Assembly: GCA_911728455.2 (NCBI GenBank)
Contig: OU452219.1
Coordinates: 4,090,320-4,154,319 of the forward strand
Direction of reading: 5' to 3'
Length of the DNA stretch: 64,000 bases
From: Marthasterias glacialis
Lineage: Eukaryota; Echinodermata; Asteroidea; Forcipulatida; Asteriidae
The first letter of the stretch is position 1, and each line of letters opens with the position of its first letter. Of this stretch, positions 55,701 through 62,793 are shown one piece after another. Below the pieces are notes generated by a model. It had not been told where the DNA came from and did not search any database. It saw nothing but the letters and a program-made list of their open reading frames with translations. Both the position numbers and the translations under genes were made by a program.

Positions 55701-57092
55701 CCCTAATGTCAGACTTACATCATTACCCAACCCTCCCCAAGTGTTCCGGCCATGACCTTTCCACAATACAATCTCATTGGCCTAGGAGTTCAGACATCTA
55801 ACCCTAGGAATCTGTGGCCTGTGGATTTTCTTTTCCACATGACTTGGAAGAGCTGAGTAAACAGTGCTTAAATTATGCATCACTGAAGGGTAGTTACTAA
55901 AAGAAACCACTGTTCACTAAGCTGTCAGATAAAGTGTCTTTTTTAAATCATGCTGTTGCTGATTGTTTCGTACCTTACCTACCCCTGTAATTGTAACAGA
56001 CAATGTCAACATTTTGAAGAAAAACGACACAGTTACCTCATTAATAGTTGGCTTGTTGATGATATTCTTGGCTCTGTTTGCATATCTCAAGGTGCTTAGT
56101 GTCTCCCCATAATTCACATCAGCGGGAGAAATAGCTGAGGGGAAGGAAACAAATACTCTTAAGTAAATCAGGCAGCCGGTTTCAATCCATGCTCGGCAAA
56201 AAAAAATAATAATAATAAGGCTGCATCCAAATCAAGCGAATTTGGCTATGGCTATGGCTCCTGGCTGAAGCAGCAGTGTTGAAGAATAGGCCTTTTCAGC
56301 AATCCAGCCATAGCCACTACCAAAGCCGTTAATTCGGACATGGCCTAAAACCATCTCAGCATATTATGTATACTTTTTGTTTTGGAGTTTAACAAAAGTC
56401 TGAGAGATGGCAGCACATACTATTCACTACTACTATTTTAGTTTCACTTTCATAGATTAAAAATATGTATTATATTTCAAACTCTTTTTTTATACTGTAA
56501 AATAAACCAAGCAACAATAAATGTGGTGTTTGGCAATAATCAGGCCTTGACACACGGGGCAATTTCTACAGCAACTTGGATGCTCTTCAAACAGCACTGT
56601 GCGTAAAAACAACACTTTTGTAGTGCAAGCGATAATTTTCTAAAAGAATCCTATGTCCCAAGAAAATTAAGTAAAACAATTTATATGCGAAAGTGTTTTT
56701 TCTTGAAGATTGCCTGAAACTAGTTGCCCTCCCCACCCACCCCCCCCCAAAAAAAAGAAACATAAAATGTGAATTTGTTTTTTTCAGGGTGATACCCTGG
56801 ACCAGTGCCTTATTTGTTAGGCATTCAGGGGTTGGCTCAGTGGTTTCTTTCCCTGCCTTTCACCTCTGTGATCCCTGTTCGAATCCCGGACCGGAGCCTT
56901 GCATGTGGATCTGGGTTTTCAGTCCCTACCTGATTACGTGGGTTTTCCCCATTTGGTGTTTTCCCTCCCACATCTAAAACTGACATTTCTTCAACATCTT
57001 CTCTACACAGGTATCTTCAGGCCTACGGGTCACAGTGCTACTCACTTTTGAGGGTCCCTTGGTTTCATTACCAGAAAGATATAATAATAATA

Positions 57093-57123
<31 letters not shown>

Positions 57124-60100
57124 GGTAAGGCTGAGGGCAGAGTACATCAGGCGGGTGAAGAAATGTTTAAAGTCCAAACTGAACGGGGGAAACATGATCA
57201 AGGCGATTAACACATGGGCCGTGTCTTTGATGAGGTACAGTGGGGGTATTATTGAGTGGACTAAAGAAGATCTAGATGTCACTGACAGAAGGACAAGAAA
57301 GCTGATGACCATGCATGGCATGCTACATCCGCGGGCAAATGTCAGCAGACTCTATCTTCCGAGGTCAGAGGGCGGAAGGGGGTTACTGAGCGTGGCAGAC
57401 AGCGTCAATATCGAGCGAAGGAGCCTGCATCGTCGTGTCAGGAGCACCGAGGAGAACTTGTTGAAAATTGCACGAATGTACACGACGGCAGACGAAGCTG
57501 GGCCGAAGGAGTACAAGAGGGAAAGGAAAGAGGAAAGACACCAAGATTGGAGGAACAAGCCACTCCATGGCCGGTTCCTGAGATGTACAGAAGAAGTGGC
57601 GAGTTGCAAATCCTGGAATTGGTTAAAGAGCGGAGAACTGAAGAAGGAAACCGAGGGCTTGATTACTGCGGCGCAAGACCAGTCTCTAAGGACAAATGTA
57701 ATGAAGGCGAGGATAGAGAAAACGAACGTCTCTCCTATGTGTAGAATGTGCAACAAGGCAGAAGAGACTGTATTTCATATTGTCAGCGAATGTAGCAAGA
57801 TGGCCCAGACGGAGTACAAAGGCAGACATGACAAGTTGGCTAAGGTGATTCACTGGGATCTGTGTAAAAAGTATGGTGTCCAGGTGCATGCCAAGTGGTA
57901 CGACCATGTTCCAGAGAAAGTTGTAGAGACCGACGAGGTCAAGATCCTCTGGGACTTTAACATTCAGACTGATCATGTTATAGAACATAGACGTCCGGAT
58001 GTTGTAGTCTTAGATAAGACGAAGAAGATGTGTCATATCATCGACATAGCTGTGCCGGGTGATATAAGGGTGGCTTCTAAGGAGATGGAAAAGATCGAGA
58101 AGTACCAGGACTTGGCCAGGGAACTTCGTAAGATTTGGCAGGTGAAAGTGAAAGTAGTCCCTGTGGTGGTTGGAGCACTTGGCACCATTCCGAAGGCACT
58201 GGAGAAGCATCTGGATCAAATAGGCACAACTGTGAGGGTAGATTTGCTGCAGAAGGCGGCACTTTTGGGAACAGCTAGGATCCTGCGAAAGACCCTCGAG
58301 ATCTAAGGCTACGGGACGTAGCCCGACTCGAGGAGTTGCCGGCACAGAGGAAAATGAGATCTTTCTTTTGCATGCTGTGATATTGTGAAATAATATTAAT
58401 TTCACGGCACTGCATACCACAGAATACTGCACTTACAGCGCCCTGTAAAGAGTGGATTCTTTAGGCTAACAGCGCATAATTTTGCAATAAGCAGTGCCAT
58501 GAAAATGGGTTCTGGTTTTAAAGTGGCAACAGATTGCAACTGAAGAGTAAAGAGTTACGGAATAACTGTCCCAATACTTACTGGCAACCATGATGGTTTT
58601 TGAATTTCCACCGAGGCTGTCTTTGAGGAGCCATGTTAAGACGGAGTCCCTGTACGGTATGAAGACAATGGACTTGCGCTTGCTGGCTGTGGTCATAGGA
58701 CTTCCTACCATGGATGACATATCAGCTGGAAGAACAACAGTTAATTATGTGCTTTAAACCCACAGCAAATGGTGTCTTCACGTACTACTGCACCATTCTA
58801 GTGAACAACATTGTTAATAAGAATAATCAGTTCTTATACAGCGCTTTATCTATGGATATCACAAACTTGTTATGTTTTTAACCCTCTCGTTACCAAATGT
58901 TTTGACACAAACAACAGCTGGTGACAGCAATGTTTGATCACTCAAGCGTGAAGCACACATTATTACACAACAAAAAGCTTTTGTTCCAAGGCAAATTTTA
59001 CAAAATCTTATCACCTAAAAAAAGTGAGTACAAGTAGTACAAAATGTCTTACTTATTGAATTTCCTTTCATATAAATGAAACAATATTGAGATCGGCTAA
59101 TAAATGTCCATGTTCTTGGTCTTTGTTTCCTCAGTTTTACCTGTAAACTCAAACACTCTTTTTGTACACAACCACATGTAACCTTGGATTTGGAGGGTGA
59201 ACATAGACAAAGCTACAACTTTACAACAATTGGCCTTTTGTTTCCAACGCTGCCATGCTTTCACAGAAGCCTCTAGAATCGACCGATCCATTGAGCCCCA
59301 CTAACCATAGCAATTGTCTGTTAATGGCGCCTAAGACACATGCGTCTTTACTCTGTCACACTGTCATCCCCCCTCCCCTCCCCCAAACACCCACCCACAC
59401 AAGTGTGTGTTCACCTGCAATCGGGGACACCCTATTGTTCCTCTTTTGTTTGTACTCTAACTTTTTTGCAACACCTCCCATATGTTTTGTACACATTTGG
59501 CCACTGGGGACACTTGGCGAACTGGGGACTGTATTGTTCCCTTTTGTTATAGGTCCCCGGTTTGAATGTGTATACAAACTCATTCGTACACTAGCGTGTA
59601 ACGGCCTCCACACCCTCCCTTGTACAACTCTGTGTCCTAATGTCGCTACAAGTATCACACACACAAAACACACAATAGCAAAAACTTGTTCACAATTTGT
59701 AATGGGATACTAACATGTCTGACTTTTGTTTGACTTTTTGGGCGCATATTTGCAGTCGTGGTGACTTTTGGGCGCATGTTTGAGGTTATGCTGGAGGGGC
59801 TGAGCTTAATGGATCGTTTTATTTTGCTGTCCACTTTATAATATTTTCCTGTACGCCTTGACAACAAACTATGCCGACAAACAAATACAGCAGGCTTATT
59901 TCAGCTGATGAGGGTCGAAGGTCAACCAATACTGCTATGTATGTGGGAGAGAGTTTGGCTGTTGTAAGCTTAGCAAAGTGGCAAGATCTGTAGGGTTTCC
60001 TCGATGGCCAATCCGTTCACAAAAACAAAAGAGGTGTTACCTAATGCTGAGATGACATTGCCTAGGGTAACCAGTGACTTGTTGATGTTTGCTCCTTCTT

Positions 60101-62793
60101 TTAACCGGTCTCCTGTAGCCCCCGTGGCATCTGCTCTCTCACTGTCAAGGTCAACAAAAAGAGGAAAGATTTCTTATTCAGCTGTTGACAATTGGTCAAG
60201 CACTTTTGTGATTTCAGTTGTGCATAACTCTAATTTTAGGTGTTAGATGCTCAAAATTACCCATCATTGAGCATACAATACAATAATTCATATAATAATG
60301 ATTTGGGAGGCTAATCATCCTTACTGGCAGCTGAGAAGCTGATTCCCGAAGGATACGGCTTCAACATGTTCAAGCCGCAGGCATGCAAGAGCACCTTTGA
60401 CAGCCAGCCACATCAACCCCTATATGACCACAGAGCACAGCCAGAGATCGAAAGTGTTTGACTTTTCTGGTGGGAGGAAAACCAGATGGCCCGCAGAAAA
60501 ACCCTTGTGGCACAGGAGAGAACCAACGCCCAACTCTACTCACATACATGTATGGCCCTAGTCAGGAATCGAACCAGGGCTACATTGGTGAGGGGCGAGT
60601 GCTTTACGCACTAGCCACCAATGCCACCTAATACACCCTCTTACTCTCCATACGATTTGCAAGTGAGTTGAGAAACCATTCAACTGCCCAGGTTGTGTAT
60701 GATGGTACAACTGTTAACAGAATCCTCTGTGTGCATACATGTACTGTGTAGATGCATTCACCACATGATCTCATATTGCAGGCTGCATGGTTTATCTATC
60801 ATGCAATAACCAGGGTGGATAGCATAATTAAAATTCAATTAAAGCCACTCAATATTTGTTTTATATAACTGACACATGAACAAAACATCAAAATAAACAC
60901 AGTTCATCTTCCACCCCACACTCCGAAAATTCTATCAAAAAAACTTCTATCTGAAGAAAATGGACGACACCATGTAGACACCAAGCCTTGTTACACAAAA
61001 GCGCTATATTCCATACTCCACACGCACTTGATAACCAATATTATCTCTTCAAGCAAACTTGATGCGCAGCTTAAATAATAGCGCAATACGCGGAGGTAAA
61101 ACAGCGCAATACGCGGGGTGTGATAATATTACAACCTTTTGCACAGGTGCTCCTTTGCTTTAGCAGCGACTCTCTACTGGTTAAAAACATTGGGAACAAG
61201 GATGATCCTAACTGTTGAATGGAAAAAACTATTCCCCATGGACGAATAGGATTTTTTGATCGCCGATGCGGATGGAATTAGTGAATGACACCTGATGGTA
61301 GTTCCACCAATCAAATGACAAGGATCTGTATGCCAGTTATATAATATCGACTAATCAGACAGCAGGAGTGGTAAGACTGTAAAGTCTGTGCACAGAAATT
61401 TGAAAGTAAAGGCGAAATGAAATCAGTAGGATTTGAAACTTTGTGGGAATGCGTTAATAAGCCGGTGGTCGCAGGGTCAAATACCGCTCCAGTCAATTTT
61501 ACTTTGTTCACCCAAAAACGGAATGCGATCTTGTAAGGTTTGCAGTGAACATCAATGGAAATAATCAATGGAGAGCCTAAAAGGCAAAAATTACTTGAAG
61601 ATCTGACGTACCTTCCAGCAAGATCCACAAGGTTGATCTTACTCACAGTCTCAATGGGCATATCATCATTAAATTTGGCCTGAAACAATAAAAAGGGGGG
61701 AAAAAAAAAATGTACTGCAAAGCTATCAATAAGGTGCTTTTCTATACATGCACTTGTAAATTTTACTACTACTTATAGTACCATACAATTTTTACAGCGT
61801 GTTATTTGAGGTTATCTCAAGTCGCTCATTATTTGTGGACAAAATTTGTGTTTACGTGATGATGTTTTTAAGTGGTTTCAATAATAAGCATGCAGTTCAT
61901 GATAATTGTAGGTGTTACACATTCATTGACTTCAACTGTCTGTTACATATTGCATAACAATTTTAGTAGACCTTGGTATATAATCGGATTGACCCAAATC
62001 ACCTGACGTCGCTATCACAAAAATTTTGGTTGCGCCATTTTTAGGAGTCAATGTCCTAGTGCTTATAGTTTGGCGCACATTTTAGCGACACAGCGTTTAC
62101 ACACTTACCATAATATTGTACGTGCAATTTGACTCCCAGAATGGTGAGTGTGGCAGACAGTTACCAAGTCTGACTTTGGTACAAGGGATCAATACTGAGC
62201 TTCATGATATTTGGCCATTTAGTGGTGTGTCAGGGCCGAGTTGTCTAGCGCACCGGACTCAACCTCTGGTGTTTCTGATCAGCAGAGTGTGGGTTCAAGT
62301 CCCGGTCTTGCCACTTGTGTCCTTAAGCAAGACACTGAACCATTATTGCTGCGTCATTCGGATGGGACGTAAAGCCGTAGGTCCCATGTGTTGTGTAATG
62401 CACGTAAAAGAACCCAGTGACACTTATCACTAAGAGAAGGGGTTTGCCCCGGTGTTTCTGGCAGTGGCTGCTGAATGCGCCGCAGCACCTTGTAAACCCT
62501 TACAAGGTGCTACATAAATGGGTCTCATAATTCAAAAACTTCAAAAACCTGTTGTAAAAAATGACAATAATAAGCGCCTTGAGTATCTAATTGCTGGTAG
62601 ATACGTGCGCTATATAAGACTCAGGTATTATTATCTTCCGTGTCACAATAACCTTTGAACAAGTGCTCGTGCGAACTGTAAACCATTCTGTGCAATTCTC
62701 CATCAATGATTTGAACTTACCTGAGTGAAGGTGATGGTGAAGATTGCATGTGACCTGCTGCTAGTGTCATTCATCATGGTGGATGCAGTCGTC
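32148..62793 (-). CDS. KIF16B: Kinesin-3 family motor KIF16B/SNX23 (22 exons, 5' partial)
   Basis: Exons in transcript order: 62793-62721, 61679-61612, 60141-60041, 58725-58582, 56134-56037, 55482-55411, 54458-54408, 54285-54226, 53781-53662, 52919-52868, 51885-51748, 50905-50746, 49037-48984, 48552-47991, 47383-46298, 37885-37740, 36498-36322, 35748-35676, 34701-34588, 34091-34002, 32840-32757, 32303-32148. All are GT-AG and every phase agrees, giving 3679 nt (about 1,225 residues). The start lies beyond 64 kb; roughly 200 motor residues are missing. KIF16B is a plus-end microtubule motor that binds PI3P through its PX domain and moves early endosomes. Kinesin-3 motor with FHA, coiled coils and C-terminal PX is unique to KIF16B among kinesins. 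The introns hold dozens of short repeats, and the longest is 8.4 kb (37886-46297). Confidence 0.93.
33150..33800. repeat. Tandem repeat, about 110-116 bp units (five to six copies)
   Basis: GTCAGGCAGTAGGAGG recurs at 33246, 33356, 33472, 33587 and 33703, with periods of 110, 116, 115 and 116. Each unit also has ATTCAAAACCA, TGTGTAGATGCAT and CACATGATA-T-ATATTG. Related copies are at 53885-54215 and 60690-60830. It lies in a kinesin intron. Short ORFs within it are artefacts of the repeat. Confidence 0.88.
34240..34300. repeat. Repeat fragment shared with 16208-16262
   Basis: TTAACCAGTTGAAACCGGAT followed by ACACGCAAATGTTTCCCCTG and CCTGGAAA matches the same string near 16.2 kb with few changes. 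It is about 55 bp and its identity is unknown. Confidence 0.6.
35525..35665. repeat. Short element, GCTACGGCTAAGGC/TAGCAAC family
   Basis: GCTGCGGCTGTAACTGGATC, CACCCTTAGCAACTGCCACA and CATTTCGGACATGAC recall 37470-37610 (GCTACGGCTGGATCGCC and CACCCTTAGCAACAGCCGC) and 56215-56350 (GGCTATGGCTCCTGG and AATTCGGACATGGCCTA). The ends of each are imperfect inverted repeats. It is a three-member MITE-like family, all in kinesin introns. Confidence 0.5.
35930..36310. other. Polypyrimidine-rich intron tract
   Basis: About 380 bp on the plus strand is strongly C and T rich with repeated CTCCC, CCTCTT and TTCTTCC words, so the transcribed (minus) strand is purine rich. It immediately follows kinesin exon 17 (36498-36322) in transcript order. 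It may affect splicing or form triplex structures, or be a decayed simple repeat. It has no coding capacity. Confidence 0.5.
36322..49037 (-). CDS. KIF16B: KIF16B exons 13-18 region: coiled-coil stalk
   Basis: Exons 49037-48984, 48552-47991 (562 nt), 47383-46298 (1086 nt), 37885-37740 and 36498-36322 encode about 675 residues, nearly all charged heptad-like sequence rich in E, K, Q and R. Examples are [40 protein letters not shown] and [20 protein letters not shown]. The stalk has almost no Pro or Gly. In KIF16B it mediates dimerisation and autoinhibition. The two large exons are unusual beside the small ones around them. Exon 18 (35748-35676) is a Ser/Thr/Gly-rich linker to the PX domain. 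Confidence 0.9.
36533..36735. repeat. GGGCCCAATTTCAT-family short element (member 3)
   Basis: It begins GGGCCCAATTTCATAAAGCT and ends TTACAGGCCCTATGACATTG, with internal AATTTTGGCTGGTAACCTG and TTTCTGCTAAGCACGGTTTT. The interior is itself inverted around GCTTAGC/GCTAAGC. Confidence 0.75.
40636..40806. repeat. GGGCCCAATTTCAT-family short element (member 4)
   Basis: The left end TGGCCCAATTACAAAAAACT is followed by CTGAGCACAACTAAAG, GGCATTTTGGCTGGTGACAC and GCTGAGCAATAT. It ends GGAAATAGAGCC. The ends are more diverged than in other members. Confidence 0.6.
40808..40906. repeat. Short palindromic element, GCAGCCGATTT ends
   Basis: GCAGCCGATTTCACAAAACT on the left faces GGTTTCGTTAAATCGGCTGC on the right. 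CACTTGCGCAAC and GTGTGCACTGG lie inside. It is about 100 bp with no ORF and lies directly beside the preceding element. Confidence 0.65.
41700..42035 (-). repeat. Two tRNA-derived SINE copies (minus orientation)
   Basis: The plus strand shows AACTCGGGTGGGATTCGAAC followed by GCATTCTAAAGCAGATATCT and GAACCACTAGAGCACCGAGC, the reverse complement of the tRNA-like head found at 15745-15935. A second head fragment (CTACCCGGGTGGGATTCC) ends near 42030. Tails with ACACCGATGTGTAATA lie upstream of each. Confidence 0.7.
42588..42772. repeat. GGGCCCAATTTCAT-family short element (member 5)
   Basis: GGATCCAATTTCATAAAGCT and CAGCTTCATGAAACTAGGCC are the inverted ends. The interior has GTTACCAACCAAAATATCAT, TGTGACTGGTTTTCTGC and repeated TGCTTAGCA. 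Confidence 0.75.
43873..44014. repeat. Long near-perfect palindrome, about 65 bp arms
   Basis: ACAATTGTTGTCTGCTGTGA at the left is matched by TCACAGCAGACAACAATTGT at the right. The inner arms pair through AAACCATGCTGTTTTGGACA and GGCACCC. The centre is CCTCGCCTTCGCCTCGG. Only a few bases are mismatched. It lies in the large kinesin intron. Confidence 0.9.
44406..44656. repeat. GGGCCCAATTTCAT-family short element (member 6, longest)
   Basis: It begins GGGCCCAATTTCATGGCTCT and ends AAGAGCCATGAAATTGGGCC, a perfect 18-20 bp inverted end. The interior is GC richer, with AAGCGCGGAATTTTCTGC and CGCTTACGAGG-type words, but keeps the family theme of TTACG/GCTTA repeats. Confidence 0.85.
46040..46218. 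repeat. Short inverted-repeat element (TATAGACCTTAAGCA ends)
   Basis: CTATAGACCTTAAGCACATG and ACGTCATTTGAG on the left face GTAATGATGTCAATGCTTAA and GGTCTATA on the right. It is about 180 bp, lies about 40 bp beyond kinesin exon 15's donor side, and has no coding capacity. Confidence 0.7.
47440..47890. repeat. AGTACT/GTACTC-rich degenerate repeat
   Basis: CAAGTACT, GTACTCGTACTCAAGTACT and ACTCAGTACTTGATACTC words recur over about 450 bp in the intron between the two large coiled-coil exons. Many are dyads. It is probably a decayed simple repeat similar in style to 12765-12880. Confidence 0.5.
49117..49293. repeat. GGGCCCAATTTCAT-family short element (member 7)
   Basis: CGGGCCAAATATCATAAAGC and TTTATGAAATTGGGCCC are the inverted ends. 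The interior has AGAACCAGTCACAAACGATA and GTATTTTGGCTGGTGACCTG. Confidence 0.75.
49525..49914 (-). other. Unassigned 129-codon ORF in a kinesin intron
   Basis: The frame includes [20 protein letters not shown] and [20 protein letters not shown]. Its composition is unusually balanced for this A+T-rich intron, but I recognise no domain and the kinesin exons on both sides join correctly without it. It could be a fragment of a transposon protein or chance. Confidence 0.2.
50746..53781 (-). CDS. KIF16B: KIF16B exons 9-12: FHA domain
   Basis: Exons 53781-53662, 52919-52868, 51885-51748 and 50905-50746 encode a forkhead-associated domain from [20 protein letters not shown] to [20 protein letters not shown]. 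Between these come [17 protein letters not shown] and [20 protein letters not shown]. At 51885 I chose the first of two AG acceptors, because the resulting [14 protein letters not shown] fits the family spacing. The FHA domain follows the motor in all kinesin-3 proteins and contributes to dimer control. A Ser/Thr-rich stretch ([19 protein letters not shown]) follows. Confidence 0.9.
51455..51620 (+). repeat. tRNA-derived SINE
   Basis: GGTCTAGTGGTAAGACAGCT and GGGTTCGATTCCCATCC give box A and box B. The 5' flank GGATTCGAACTGGCCTGTCA and the tail TTTTTCACATGGATCGGGAG match the 15.5-16 kb copies. It lies in a kinesin intron. Confidence 0.75.
52432..52722. repeat. Dispersed repeat, copy 2 of 2
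   Basis: This is the second copy of the roughly 290 bp sequence at 24025-24325, in the same orientation and with the same landmarks (AAGACTTAGACTTGTGTTAT, CTGCAGTGGTTAGGGTCTGG). It lies in the kinesin intron between exons 10 and 11. Confidence 0.7.
53885..54215. repeat. Three units of the roughly 115 bp tandem repeat
   Basis: AATGGTCAGACAGTAGGAGG, then AATGGTCAGACAGTAGAAGG, follow at about 115 bp spacing, with CATATTGCAGGCTGGCAT-like strings between. The third unit is decayed. It is the same family as 33150-33800, here only tens of bases from kinesin exon 8. Confidence 0.75.
54840..55045. repeat. Inverted-repeat element shared with 61980-62160
   Basis: CATTTTGGGAGTCAAACTGC and CCGACTCCCAAAATCACGC form an inverted repeat. 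GTCAGGTGAATTGGGTCAAT at the right end is matched in opposite orientation by ATTGACCCAAATCACCTGAC at about 61990. Both copies lie in kinesin introns. Confidence 0.6.
55223..55395. repeat. GGGCCCAATTTCAT-family short element (member 8)
   Basis: GGGCCCAAACTCATAAAACT begins the element. GGCACTTTAGCTGGTAGCCT and TGCTTCTGCTTAGCAACTTT follow. The right end is worn. It lies just 3' of the exon 6 donor side in the kinesin gene. Confidence 0.6.
55411..62793 (-). CDS. KIF16B: KIF16B exons 1-6 of this window: second half of the motor domain
   Basis: Exons 62793-62721, 61679-61612, 60141-60041, 58725-58582, 56134-56037 and 55482-55411 encode the microtubule-binding half of the motor. Switch I is [11 protein letters not shown] and switch II is LVDLAGSERA, split by an intron after AG. 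The alpha4 helix is [16 protein letters not shown]. The alpha5 region is [20 protein letters not shown], and the alpha6 region is [16 protein letters not shown], followed by the neck ([15 protein letters not shown]). All catalytic residues visible here are intact. The P-loop half lies in exons upstream of the window edge. Confidence 0.95.
56820..57125 (+). repeat. tRNA-derived SINE with (AAT)n tail
   Basis: GGGTTGGCTCAGTGGTTTCT (box A) and TGTTCGAATCCC (box B) begin the element. GATTACGTGGGTTTTCCCC follows. The 3' end GGTTTCATTACCAGAAAGAT is followed by an (AAT)n microsatellite (57080-57124). The last about 80 bp match the end of the SINE at 62940-63300, whose head differs, so the family tail is shared. 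Confidence 0.7.
57125..58306 (+). pseudogene. 5'-truncated R2-like LINE: zinc knuckle and restriction-like endonuclease
   Basis: About 390 codons remain open to TAA at 58304-58306. The region begins in the post-reverse-transcriptase (thumb) part ([20 protein letters not shown]), then a CCHC knuckle [19 protein letters not shown] restriction-like endonuclease follows with [20 protein letters not shown] and [20 protein letters not shown], giving the PD...D catalytic pattern. This arrangement defines the RLE-bearing, R2/R4/NeSL-type LINEs. Fingers, palm (FADD) and the 5' end are missing, as expected from aborted target-primed reverse transcription. It lies directly after the (AAT)n tail of a SINE, inside a kinesin intron and opposite to that gene. 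The open frame upstream of 57125 is SINE sequence. Confidence 0.85.
59275..59822. repeat. Foldback element with ACCGATCCATT ends
   Basis: ATCGACCGATCCATTGAGCC and GGGGCTGAGCTTAATGGATC are the inverted ends, as in 22483-22952. Inside is a block (about 59370-59600) with ATCGGGGACACCCTATTG and GGTCCCCGGTTTGAATG, whose inverted copy lies at 63770-63990. It may be a composite or nested element. Confidence 0.6.
60285..60630 (-). repeat. tRNA-derived SINE
   Basis: Read on the minus strand: TGGTGGCTAGTGCGTAAAGC (box A), then CCCTGGTTCGATTCCTGAC (box B), then GGCCATCTGGTTTTCCTCCC, GGTTGATGTGGCTGGCTG and an A+T-rich end near 60285. A truncated plus-strand copy is at 2366-2545. Confidence 0.75.
60690..60830. 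repeat. Single unit of the roughly 115 bp tandem-repeat family
   Basis: GTACTGTGTAGATGCATTCA, CACATGATCTCATATTGCAG and GGTTTATCTATCATGCAATA follow the order seen at 33150-33800. Just upstream, CCATTCAACTGC and GTGTATGATGGTACAACTGT match the leader of that array (33110-33150). It may be the unexpanded form. Confidence 0.65.
61980..62160. repeat. Inverted-repeat element, second copy
   Basis: ATTGACCCAAATCACCTGAC begins the element. TTTTTAGGAGTCAATG and GCAATTTGACTCCCAGAATG form its inner inverted repeat. It is related in opposite orientation to 54840-55045. Confidence 0.55.
62229..62645 (+). repeat. tRNA-related SINE with complete body
   Basis: GGGCCGAGTTGTCTAGCGCA (box A-like, tRNA-Leu style) and GGGTTCAAGTCCCGGTC (box B) make the head. 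The body has CCTTAAGCAAGACACTGAAC, GGGACGTAAAGCCGTAGGTC and AGGGGTTTGCCCC. The 3' end TGCGCTATATAAGACTCAGG is followed by TATTATTAT, the usual style of a SINE tail that borrows LINE machinery. Confidence 0.8.

Noticed and set aside
57035..57124. The first 30 codons of the 423-codon ORF at 57035-58306 as the N terminus of a protein
   Set aside because: This part is SINE tail plus an (AAT)n microsatellite encoding poly-Asn. The LINE sequence starts after it.
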